A stretch of DNA of 64,000 bases. It comes from Tragulus kanchil (Eukaryota; Chordata; Mammalia; Artiodactyla; Tragulidae). Each line of letters opens with the position of its first letter. Position 1 is the first letter of the stretch. Location: positions 92,229,001 through 92,293,000 of the forward strand of contig JAIOJX010000005.1 in assembly GCA_022376925.1 (NCBI GenBank). The letters run 5' to 3'. The translations under genes and the position numbers were made by a program. This document shows, piece by piece, positions 22,481 to 32,583 of this stretch. The notes beneath the pieces were generated by a model. The model did no database searches and had not been told where the DNA came from. It saw nothing but the letters and a program-made list of their open reading frames with translations.

Positions 22481-22750
22481 CTAGCTTTGTTTGTAGTTAA
22501 TGCTACCTAGGGCCCACTTGACTTCACACTCTAAAATGTCTGGCTCTAGCTGAGTGATCGTGGTCATATGGTCATCTGGCTCATTAAGATCTTTTTTGTA
22601 TAGTTCTTCTGTATATTCTTTCCACTTCTTCTTAATGTCTTCTGCTTCTGTTAGGTTCATAACATTTCTGTCCTTTACTGTGCCTATCTTTGCATGAAAT
22701 GTTCCCTTGGTATCTCTCATGTTCTTGCAGAGATCTTTAGTCTTCCCCAT
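22481..22750 (-). pseudogene. BovB endonuclease-RT linker fragment
   Basis: Contains RDTKGTFHAKIGTVKDRNVM, LTEAEDIKKKWKEYTEELYK and EPDILECEVKWALGSI, the conserved BovB linker preceding the RT. Confidence 0.9.
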
Positions 22751-22843
22751 TGTATTGTTTTCCTCTATTTCTTTGCATTGTTCACTTATGAAGACATTCC
22801 TATCTCTTCTTGCTATTCTCTGGAATTCTGGATTCAGTTGAGT

Positions 22844-23056
22844 TTATCTTTCCTTTTCTCCTTTGCCTTTCACATCTCTGTTTTTCTCAGCTATTTGTAA
22901 GTCCTCCTCAGACAACCATTTTGCCTTTTTGCATTGTTTTTTCTTGGGGGTGGTTTTGATCACTGCCTCCTCTACAATGATACAAACCCTTGTCCATAGT
23001 TCTTCAGGCACTGTGACTATCAGATCTAATCCCCTTAAACTATTTGCCACTTGCAC
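22844..23056 (-). pseudogene. BovB linker, upstream fragment
   Basis: Contains KTTPKKKQCKKAKWLSEEDL and QIAEKNRDVKGKGEKER, the basic linker downstream of the endonuclease. Confidence 0.85.
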
Positions 23057-23419
23057 TGTATAAACATAAGGAATTTTATTTAGGTCATACCTGAATGGCC
23101 TAGTGGTTTTCCTTACTTTCTTCAGTTTAAGTCTGAATTTTGCAGTAAGAAGTTCATGATCTGAGCCACAGTCAGCTCCAGGTCTTATTTTTGCTGAATG
23201 TATAGAGCTTTTCCATCTTCAGCTGCAAAGAATATAATCAGTCTGATTTCAGTATTGACCATCTGGTGATGTCCATGTGTAGAGTTGTCTCTTGTGTTGC
23301 TAGATGAGGTGTTTCCTATGACCAATGTGTTCTCTTTACAAACTCTTTTAGCCTTTGCCCTACTTCATTTTGTACTCTAAGACCTAACTTACCTGTTACT
23401 CCAGGTAGCTTTTGAGTTC

Positions 23420-23863
23420 CTACTTTTTCATTCTAGTTCTCAGTGACGAAAAGGACATCTTTTTTGTTGGTGGTGGTGGTGGTGTTAGTTCTAGAAGATC
23501 TTGTAGGTCTTCATAGAACCATTCAACTACAGCGTTTTCAGCGTTAGTGATTGGGGCATAGACTTGGATTACTGTGATACTGAATGGTTTGCCTTGGAAA
23601 CAAACTGAGATTATTCTGTCAATTGTGGAATTGTACCCCAAACCTGCATTTTGAGCTCTTTTGTTGACTATGACAACTACTCCATTTCTTCTAAGAGATT
23701 CTTGCCCACAATAGTAGACATAATGATCATCTGAATTAAATTCATCCATTCCTATCCATTTTAATTCATTGATTCCTATAATGCCCATGTTCATTCTTGC
23801 CATTTCCTGTTTGATGACTTCCGATTTACCTTGATTCATGGACCTAACATTCCTATATTCCAA
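23420..23863 (-). pseudogene. BovB APE-type endonuclease fragment (147 aa)
   Basis: Begins MEYRNVRSMNQGKSEVIKQE and includes GIIGINELKWIGM, whose glutamate lies in the first catalytic block of APE endonucleases, then DDHYVYYCGQESLRRNGVVV and FSITVIQVYAP. At 23466-23487 a GGT repeat encodes a run of prolines (LTPPPPPTKK) absent from the family, and the frame shifts just after it, cutting off the rest of the nuclease. Confidence 0.9.
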
Positions 23864-24030
23864 AGCAATATTGTTCTTTGCAGCAGTGGACTCTACTGGG
23901 CAGTGTTTCTGCTTTGACTCAGCCTTTCATTCCTTCTAGAGCTATTTCTCTGCTCTTCTCCAGTGGTATATTGGGTACCAACCTGAGGAGTTCATCTTTC
24001 AGTGTCATATCTTTTTGCCATATCTTATGT

Positions 24031-26514
24031 TCAACTATGCTATACTTTATGTTCAACTAGTACCCTAATTCCTCTTTAAATAAATAAATAGTTAGAAGAC
24101 AAGATGAGATCTTTATTCAGTTTCATTTCAAGGATGGACTCTGACAGAAGCCAAAACAGAGCAGAGAGGTTCTGAAGGTGCTGAAAAGTCAGCTAGAACT
24201 ATTCCTTAAATTGATAGCTATGCTACTATTTTTGAAATAGTCTTTAAAATGGCTGTTTACTGTTCAACTATCTTGTTTCTAGTTTTTCTTGCAGCCTCAA
24301 TTTATATTACAGTACTTTATTATCCAATATTATTTCAGGATTATTATAACATTAATGTGCCAGTTGTTTTAGTTTTCAAAAGGGAAATTATTTTTTCATC
24401 TGCTGTTTCTTCTCTGTATTACTTGAATGAATTAGAATAGTTATCAGTTGCATGGTCTTGAAGTATGTATGTTGGAAAAGTTGACTTTGACTAAAATTTT
24501 TAAAATTACTTAAATCATCATCTCTCCAAACATATTCATTCTGCTAGTGATTACAATAGATTTTATTTTATTTCTCAGTAGAATGGAATAAATTGCATTT
24601 TGTTTTTCATTAAGCAGACTGTGTATCAGAACAATATTAAATAATCACAGACAGTCTGTGGGTTTTGTTTTGGACTTTACTGCAGCATGAACTGTTGTGG
24701 TGATGCAACATTTTCTCTAATTGGCCTTAGTGTGAAATTCTAACACTGGACTCAAAACTCCACCCCTGCTCTGAATTTCAGGTTAGGTCATATGAGGTCC
24801 TCAGATTCAGATTATGGTCTGTTATGATCATAAACAGCTGGTGAAGCCTTGGCAAGAAGCTGGCGTTAAAGAATTTAGAGTGAAATTTAGCCCTAGAGAA
24901 AAGGGGTGACCCACACCCCAGCTTCTAGTACATCCGATAGCATTCATCCCACTGACACCTCAGCACACAGAAACTGCATACACAATCAGGCCTAGAAGAC
25001 TGCTGAGGGCTTTTAGTTCTCCAGGAGCAATAGATATTTCCAGAAGATAAGGTCCTTTCTTGGGAAAAAGCTGGTCATTTTGGTTGGGAGTCCTTGCAAT
25101 TTCATTACATGTGTTGGTGTTACAAATGCCTGATTATCTCTTAAGAAATGTGATGTATCATTTCCTGTTGTCTAGAGAGACTTAGCTAAGGACCCAATCA
25201 GAACCCCACAAAAATTCTTCAAGGAAGATCAAGTTTATAGTTGAAGCTACCTCATTTCCCTGGTAAGTTCCTTCTTTCTCTCTTCCTGCATTCTCCTGGT
25301 ATCCCAAACTCTCTGACTACCCAGACATTTCTCCTGCCACTTACACAGACCTGAACTTGCCAAGCAGAAAACTCTTCCTTTGTGAAACTGACTTTCCCCA
25401 TTTCCATAATTATAGACTCCCTGAGCAGGGCCAAAGATGAGGGAGCAAGGCATCATAGAAATGGTATGTCTTCTAAAGCTCAGAGATCCAGGTAACCTAT
25501 TTCCAGCATGATGTGTTGGTTCAGAACAAAACAAAAACTAAAAATCCAGGCCATGCCTGTATGCAGAGTAAAGCAAAACTACCCTAAACATTCACTGTTT
25601 CCTAAAGGATAAAGATTTTACTTTTTTCATTGCACTGAGAAGCAGGGGTTTGCATTTCTTTATGACTTTATATGAAAATTCCAGAGTCCCTGATGCACAC
25701 AGAGAGAACATGGATAAAGTATAGCCTGCAGTGATAAAAATCAGAAGGACAGAAGGCTAAGAGAGGTGTGGATCTCTTTCCCACCTGTCTTCATCCATCT
25801 GGTTTTCACCCACTGCTCTCATCAGCTTACTGTGAGTGTCCCAAAATGTCCTTCTTGTCTGCTCTCTCTCCCCTGCCTTCCAGATAGGACTCAACATGCT
25901 CCTCTTAGTATATCTCCATCATAGATTTTACTTTGTGGTCCTGTCATCATGGATACATTTCTCTCTGTATCACCATAATGTCCATATTATATCTTATATG
26001 AATTATTCTCACAGTACTTGGTACAAACATGACATGCTATCAGTGACTGAATAAAAGGTCAATTCAATAGTAGGGTAAAGAGGCTTGATCTCATACCCAT
26101 GAAACAACCATGTTGTTAATTCAGCTTTACATTCATATCAAATAACCAGAACAGTGAACTGTTTAAAGTGATGAAAGGATACAAACAATATCACCTGAAC
26201 ATGATCTGCTATATTACAAACTGAAACATGTGACTTAAAAGAATTGGCTGAATTCTATTATCTGCATCTCTGATCCTCTGATAAAAATGGAAGCTGATGA
26301 AAAGCAAGAAAGTATGCGTGTAAAGTGCAGACAGTTATACCTCTGGCCTTTCTTGTGTGGTGACTGATACTGGGCTCCTTCATTCTTCATGTGTGCCCCA
26401 GGACAACTTCGGTCTTTCCTTGGAGCCACGTTAGAGACATGAACCCTATTTATGGGTGAGGAAAGGTCTCACTTCTTGGAAAATTTCCTGAATTCTGGGA
26501 AAAATTGAGGGTAA
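24031..26514. other. Largely non-repetitive DNA, no gene recognised
   Basis: About 2.5 kb with no LINE, SINE or LTR that I can identify and no frame with a recognisable domain. The frames around 25250-25530 overlap one another in two phases and show no family signature. This is the best unique-sequence anchor for placing the window by alignment. Confidence 0.5.
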
Positions 26515-26676
26515 AAGAAGGGGGCAGAAAGAGAAGGTTGGATGGCATCATCAACTCAATGCGCACAAACTTGGCCAAACTCCAGAAGACAGTGAAGGAC
26601 AGGGAAGCCTGGTGTGCTGCAGTTCACAAGGTCACAAAGGAGTCAGACACAACTGAGCAACTGAACATCAAAAGAA
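26515..26676 (+). mobile_element. Bov-A-type SINE or BovB 3' end, plus strand
   Basis: Landmarks GGTTGGATGGCATCATCAAC, GACAGGGAAGCCTGGTGTGC and GTCAGACACAACTGAGCAAC are the shared 3' end of BovB and Bov-A. Too short to decide between the two. Confidence 0.85.
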
Positions 26677-26915
26677 ATAAGAGATTGAGCCTGAAAGCTA
26701 GATTCTCCCAAGAAATAAGAGCAAGAAGAGCAAATAGTGTGATGTTATGTGGAAGCTGTGTGGAAAGTGTGATCAGGAAGGGTTAGAGATGTGCTTTTGT
26801 GAGCCAGAAAAGGTATCAGAGGAAAAAAGCAACTGGAGTGTAAGGCCGTGCCATGCACACAGGGTTGATAAAAGGGACAGAAGACCGTATTTTGGAACCA
26901 AACAGGCAGCAATGG

Positions 26916-26965
26916 CACCATCTGGAGAAAGACCTAAGTGCCCTAGTTGGCACCTCTCCAGATGG
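26916..26965. repeat. Perfect 12-bp inverted repeat with inner 5-bp stem
   Basis: ACCATCTGGAGA (26916-26927) and TCTCCAGATGGT (26954-26965) are exact reverse complements. Inside the loop GTGCC and GGCAC pair again. The whole could fold into a 50-base hairpin. No family is known to me for this segment. Confidence 0.7.
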
Positions 26966-27270
26966 TACTGAGTTGGCTCCATCCAGAGAACCTTCCTTTA
27001 TGGCTGGTAAGAAATTTGGGGGTTATAACCAAATCCTCTGGGAGCTGGTGAACAATTTCCATGTCTCTTATGTAAATAGACTTTGTTATGAAGTAAGGCT
27101 ATATATTCTCAGGAGCTGTGTGGTTCAGAGAAATGTTTCCAGTAGCCCTCATCAGTGAAGTTCCAGAGAGACCATGGATGTCAATTTTAATCAAGCAAAA
27201 AGGTTAATGCATACTATACCCAGCCATAACCGATGATAATCCAAGGACCAGCTTTGATAATCCCTATTAG

Positions 27271-27732
27271 TGTTGGAGGGAGAAAACCAATTCTGGCTCC
27301 ATGGTTGCAAACTGTTTCTTTGACTTGCCTTCAGTTGTCTTTATGATTATAATCATACTTAATGGCTTGCCTTGAGGACCCTGCCCATCTCCCTGAGTGA
27401 TAAAGTAAAATACCTTTTTGTTTATGAGTCCTGTCCACCTGTAGATGGCAGGAAGAGAGAAGTTAACACTTCCTCTGCCTGAGGCTTGCTATTCTAAGAG
27501 ATGTTTGAAAGATTAATGGCCTTTCTGCTTTGCTTCCTCACCTCCCCCCATGTCTGATCTTTAAAATAACCTGGCATCCAGACCCAATAAGATGGTTTTT
27601 TCGAGGCGCTAGCCTGCCATCTTCTCTTTCAGCTGCTTTCCAAATGAAGTCATTCTCCTTGCGTCAATACCTCCTCTCTTGGATTCACTGGCTTGTTGTG
27701 CAGTGAGCAGGGTGAGCTTGGACTCGGTAACA
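27271..27732 (+). repeat. Solo LTR of a ruminant endogenous retrovirus
   Basis: A TG...CA bounded block of 462 bases starting TGTTGGAGGG and ending CTCGGTAACA. Near the 3' end lie CCCAATAAGATGG and CCAAATGAAGTC, variants of a poly(A) signal region, followed by the CTTGTTGTGCAGTGAGCAGG block, all typical of ruminant ERV LTRs as I recall them. No viral internal sequence adjoins. A target-site duplication is not obvious. Confidence 0.6.
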
Positions 27733-27852
27733 TCAGTACCTCGTGTATAATTACCAGAGTAATGTGACTAAATAATTCTGGCATCAAAGCTATGTTAACT
27801 TACTGTGGATGGAAAACTATCAATATGTATTGAGCAAGCAGATTGCCAGACA

Positions 27853-28018
27853 TTTTACTGGACATTTTAACTAGTTACCGTTCTCACAGCGAACCTATGA
27901 GGTATGACTTCACAGATGAGAAAAGTGAGACCCTGAAAGGTAAAATAAACTGCCTAAATATACAGCTAGAAAATAGTAAAGGTATATTTTAGACTCGTGT
28001 CTGCTAAACCCTTTTCAC
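27853..28018 (+). repeat. MIR SINE, old
   Basis: Core landmarks CTATGAGGTATGACTTCACAG, GATGAGAAAAGTGAG and CAGCTAGAAAATAGTAAAGG follow the MIR order, heavily diverged as expected of this age. Confidence 0.75.
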
Positions 28019-28278
28019 TTGCAACATTGCTAGTTAATAATTGTAGCCCTCTCTGCTCTAAACATTGAAAATGCATTCCTAGAGGAGACATCACTCCAGC
28101 CTCCATTTCCTTACAAAGATCGACAGTTAGATGGCTATCTATAAACAAAAGCAGCTCTGGGAAATCTCTGGACTCCACTTGAGGAGCTTTAGCAGCACAA
28201 TAGGATAAAAACCTGAAACCACACATGCAGAGAAGACAGATTCATTTTGCCTGCATCATCCCATCCCTCCAGTGAGCA

Positions 28279-28545
28279 TTGTTTAGTGCCAACATAGTAA
28301 AGGCCAAATATGACAAACCCACAGCTAACATGATACTCAGCGGTAAAAGGTTTAAAGCTTTTCCTTTAAGATTAGGAGCAATAAAAGAAGATCTACTCTC
28401 ACCACTCCTATTCAATATAGTATTAGAAGCCATAGCCAGCAAAATCAGGCAAGAAAAAGAGCTAAAAAGCATCCAAATCAAAGAGGAAGAAGGAAAATTT
28501 TCTTTATTTGCAATTTATATGATCTTATACATAGAAAATCTTTAA
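28279..28545 (+). pseudogene. L1 reverse-transcriptase fragment with lost catalytic box
   Basis: Includes [36 protein letters not shown] and [20 protein letters not shown]. The expected FADDMILY box reads FAIYMILY, so both catalytic aspartates are lost. The nearby [13 protein letters not shown] segment is also altered (AIKEDLLSP). Confidence 0.85.
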
Positions 28546-30604
28546 AACGTCCTCCCAGACTATTATAACTAATCAATGAACTCAGCAAAGTTGCAGGATA
28601 CAAAATAAAAACAGAAATCACTTGTATTTCCATACACTAAGAATAAAGCATCTGAAAGAGAAATAAACAATCCCCATTCACAATAATATAAATAGATTAC
28701 GTAGGAATAAGTTTAGCAAAGAAAGTGAAATAACTGCACACTAAAAACCATGAAATTTGAAGGAAATTAATAAGACACTAATGATGAAAAAGATATTCTG
28801 TGCTCAAGGGTTGGAAGAATCCCTATTTTTTTTTTAAGATTTATTTATTGGGGTGAGGTGGGGAGGGAGGGGAGCAGGCTGATTACTTCTATTGGTCTTT
28901 CATTTGTCCATTTTCATCCATCTTTGTTCTTTGGCCTGTGTGGGCCTCCCATCGCCATGGCCTCTGTTGTCGCAGAGCACCGGTGCTGGAGCGCATGCAC
29001 TCCAGAGCTCTGGCTCGGTAATTGGGCACATCAGTCCAGCCACTCCGCAGCACGTGGGATCTTCCCAGGCCAGGGATTGAACCAACGCCCCTTGCACTGC
29101 AAGGTGGTGTCCTTACCCACTGGACCACCAGGGAAGCCCAGAATCCCTATTGTTAAAGTGGCCATACTACCCAAAACTATCTACAATCACTGCAATCCTA
29201 TCAAAATTCTAATGGCATTTTTCACAAAAATAGAAAAGAAAAAAAGGCCCTAAAATAGTGTGAACCACAGAAAACTCTAAATAGTCAAAGCAGTCCTAAG
29301 AAAGAAGAGCATACTAGAGGTATTATACTTGCTAATTTCAAAGCTCTAGATAGATACAGACCAGTGGGGGCCAGAAAAGAAAAAGGAAACCAGGGAACAA
29401 AAAAAGGGTAGTCTCTTCGATAAATAGTGCTAGGAAAATTGAATAGCCACAAAAAAATGAAAAAATAATAATATTTAAGATTAGGAGCAATAAAGAAGAT
29501 CTACTCTCACCACTCCTATTCAATATAGTATTAGAAGCCATAGCCAGCAAAATCAGGCAAGAAAAAGAGCTAAAAGCATCCAAATCAAAGAGGAAGAAGG
29601 AAAATTTTCTTTATTTGCAATTTATATGATCTTATACATAGAAAATCTTTAAAACGTCCTCCCAGACTATTATAACTAATCAATGAACTCAGCAAAGTTG
29701 CAGGATACAAAATAAAAACAGAAATCACTTGTATTTCCATACACTAAGAATAAAGCATCTGAAAGAGAAATAAACAATCCCCATTCACAATAATATAAAT
29801 AGATTACGTAGGAATAAGTTTAGCAAAGAAAGTGAAATAACTGCACACTAAAAACCATGAAATTTGAAGGAAATTAATAAGACACTAATGATGAAAAAGA
29901 TATTCTGTGCTCAAGGGTTGGAAGAATCCCTATTTTTTTTTTAAGATTTATTTATTGGGGTGAGGTGGGGAGGGAGGGGAGCAGGCTGATTACTTCTATT
30001 GGTCTTTCATTTGTCCATTTTCATCCATCTTTGTTCTTTGGCCTGTGTGGGCCTCCCATCGCCATGGCCTCTGTTGTCGCAGAGCACCGGTGCTGGAGCG
30101 CATGCACTCCAGAGCTCTGGCTCGGTAATTGGGCACATCAGTCCAGCCACTCCGCAGCACGTGGGATCTTCCCAGGCCAGGGATTGAACCAACGCCCCTT
30201 GCACTGCAAGGTGGTGTCCTTACCCACTGGACCACCAGGGAAGCCCAGAATCCCTATTGTTAAAGTGGCCATACTACCCAAAACTATCTACAATCACTGC
30301 AATCCTATCAAAATTCTAATGGCATTTTTCACAGAAATAGAAAAGAAAAAAAGGCCCTAAAATAGTGTGAACCACAGAAAACTCTAAATAGTCAAAGCAG
30401 TCCTAAGAAAGAAGAGCATACTAGAGGTATTATACTTGCTAATTTCAAAGCTCTAGATAGATACAGACCAGTGGACCAGAAAAGAGGACCAGAAACAGAT
30501 CCTAACATATGCAATGAACTAATATTTCCCAGGGAAGACATAAGTAGTGAATAGGTAAAGGATAGTCTCTTCGATAAATAGTGCTAGGAAAATTGAATAG
30601 CCAC
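28365..30604 (+). repeat. Local tandem duplication 7: 28365-29451 and 29474-30604
   Basis: Offset 1109, falling to 1107 after two single-A losses in copy 2 near the junction. Copy 1 lacks about 70 bases present in copy 2 (around 30476-30555) and has an altered A-rich stretch there. Both anomalies flank the joining point. Confidence 0.9.
28828..29139 (-). mobile_element. tRNA-headed long-body SINE with 12-bp target-site duplication
   Basis: Minus-strand head GGGCTTCCCTGGTGGTCCAG, B-box-like GGTTCAATCCCTGG, then the long body, G-rich segment and AAATAAATCTTAAAAAAAAA tail. AGAATCCCTATT flanks it on both sides (28816-28827 and 29140-29151). This is the most complete copy for describing the family. 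Copy at about 29931-30246. Confidence 0.9.
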
Positions 30605-30631
30605 ATGTAGAAGAAAGAAATTTAACCCCTT

Positions 30632-30916
30632 ATGCTACTCACAAAACATAACTCAAAATGGATTAAATACTTAAACACAAGACATGAAATCATAGAACTT
30701 CCTACAAGAAAACATAAGAAAAGCCTAGTTGACATTGGTTTTGGCCACAGTTTTTTGGGTGTGACAGCAAAAGCACAAGCAACCAAAACAAAAATTAAGT
30801 GCCATGCATCACACTTCTTGATAACAAAAGAAACACTCCCTTTCAACAAAACGGACATTAACAAAATGAAAAGGCAACCTGTGGAATGGGATAAAACATC
30901 TGCAAATCCTATCTAA
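30632..30916 (+). pseudogene. L1 ORF2 fragment
   Basis: NSKWIKYLNTRHEIIELPTR, KIKCHASHFLITKETLPFNK and KRQPVEWDKTSANP follow the order of L1 ORF2 downstream of RT. Confidence 0.8.
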
Positions 30917-31556
30917 TAAAGGGCTAATATGTAAGTAAAGTTCTCATGCAAGTCAATAGCAAAAAAAAAAAAAATTCTCACTGAAAATGGGCAGAGGAAC
31001 TAAACACACATTTTTCCAAAGAAGATAAGACATACCAATGGCCAACAGATATTTGAAAAGGTGCTCGGTATCATTTATCAACAGGGAAATCCAAGTTAAA
31101 ACCACAATCACCACAATCCTGTTAGAATGGCTGTCACTGAAAAGACAGAAGACAACAAATGTTGATGAAGATGTGGAAAAAAGGAAGTCCCTTGCATTGT
31201 TGATGGGAATGTAAATTGATGCAGTCACTATGCAACACAATACGGAGATTACTCAAAAAATTAAAAATAGAGCTACTACCACATATGGACACAACCAAAG
31301 TGTCCCTCAAGGGATGAATCGAAGTTGTAGTTATACATGTATGCAGTGAGAAAATACTCACTTATGAGAAAGAAGGGAATCCTGCTATTTGAAACAGTAT
31401 GAACAACCTTGAGAACGTTATGCTAAGTGAATAAGTCAGAGAAAGATAAATACTACCTGATATCACTTATGCAGAATCTAAAAAAAGCCAAACTCATAGA
31501 AATAGAAAATAGAGTGGTGGTTACCAAGGGCAGAGAAAGGTAGGAGGAATAGGGAG

Positions 31557-31799
31557 ATATTGGTCCAGAGTACTGTTTTAGGCTGGTCTCAACCTGTTGG
31601 TAACCAGTGTTGTTGCAGGACTGACCCTTGTGGTTCTATCATGATTGCAAGATGCTCTCAGCAGTAAGCAACAGGAAACTCTGGGGAAAAGGTTTATTAC
31701 TCAAAGATCTGGAAAATTACACAGCACATCTCAGTCTACACAGTAAGGTCAGGATTAGAGAAAGAAAGACAGCAGGCTCTGTTTTTATATATGTATAAT
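31557..31799. repeat. Possible LTR-like dispersed repeat, left half
   Basis: GCTCTCAGCAGTAAGCAACA and AAGGTTTATTACTCAAAG recall a ruminant ERV LTR in antisense (TTTATT complementing a poly(A) signal). It appears to continue at 34516-34780 beyond the inserted L1. The family identity is from memory and weak. Confidence 0.35.
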
Positions 31800-32314
31800 T
31801 TATATATATATAATTATTTTTATTTTGCTTTTACAGAGTTTTGTTGTTTACGGCTATACATAAACCCAAATCAGTCATAGGTATACCTTTGACCCCCACC
31901 ACCTGAGCCCACCTTCCCACTCCCTTCCCATCCCACCGCTCCAGGTTTTTGCATAGTTCCTGTATAAGTTCCTTTAGTCTTACTGCGTATTCACAACGGT
32001 CATCTCTTTTACATGTGGTAGTATAGATTTCCATGTTACTTTCTCCATACTTCTCATCCACTCTTCCCTCCCCACAATGTCCTCATAAGCCTATTCTCTA
32101 TGTCTGTTTCTCCATTGCTGCTCTGCATATGCATTTCTCAGTACCATCTTTTTAGATTCCATATATGTTATATACTCTATATGTCCTTCTCTTTTTGACT
32201 TATTTCACTTTGTATAATAGGTTCTAGATTCATCCACCTCATTGGGACTGACTCAAATGCATTTCTTTTTACGGCTGAGAAATATTCCATTATATATATG
32301 TACCATAACTTCTT

Positions 32315-32583
32315 TTTTTTTTTTTTTGCCACTTTTATTGGTCTTTCATTTTTTTATTTTCATTCATCTTTGTTCTTTGGCCTGTGTGGGCCTCCCATTG
32401 CAGTGGCCTCTCCTGTAGCAGAGCACCAGCTCTGAGTGCATGCACTCCAGAGCACTGGCTCGTAGTTGGACACACCGGTCCAGCCGCTCCACCGCACGTG
32501 GGATCTTCCCATGCCAGGGATCGAACTGTTGCCCCTTCAGTGCAAGGCAGACTCTTTACCTGCTGGACCACCAGAGAAGTCTG
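32315..32583 (-). mobile_element. tRNA-headed long-body SINE in L1 ORF2
   Basis: Inserted in the L1 with direct repeats TACCATAACTTCTT (32301-32314) and TACCATAGCTTCTT (32584-32597). It lacks the G-rich segment of other copies, having only a T run before GCCACTTTTATTGGTC. The target site matches that of the SINE at 52577 in another L1. Partial copy 33582-33704. Confidence 0.85.

Larger units (their letters stand above)
21055..24030 (-). mobile_element. Nearly full-length BovB LINE (RTE clade), coding-dead
   Basis: About 3.0 kb in BovB order on the minus strand: an APE-type endonuclease (23.4-23.9 kb), linker, reverse transcriptase (about 21.75-22.5 kb), a C-terminal segment (21.13-21.4 kb) and the 3' end GTTGCTCAGCTGTATCC-type at 21066. 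BovB is usually about 3.2 kb, so little is missing. Several frameshifts and stops, a lost RT motif and an expanded GGT run make it inactive. It lies in the longest stretch of the window free of local duplications. Confidence 0.95.
28289..31556 (+). mobile_element. Plus-strand L1, RT region to 3' end, with a SINE and a local duplication
   Basis: Runs through ORF2 RT (28289-28545), the post-RT region with AATTCTAATGGCATTTTTCAC, the 30632-30916 fragment and the C-terminal region, to GGTTACCAAGGGCAGAGAAAGG at about 31530. It is interrupted by a SINE at 28828-29139 and extended by duplication 7. The 3' part is divergent, so an older L1 lineage is likely. Confidence 0.8.

Noticed and set aside
27271..27732. 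Part of a complete provirus
   Set aside because: No second LTR and no gag, pol or env-like frames lie nearby; only a solo LTR is supported.
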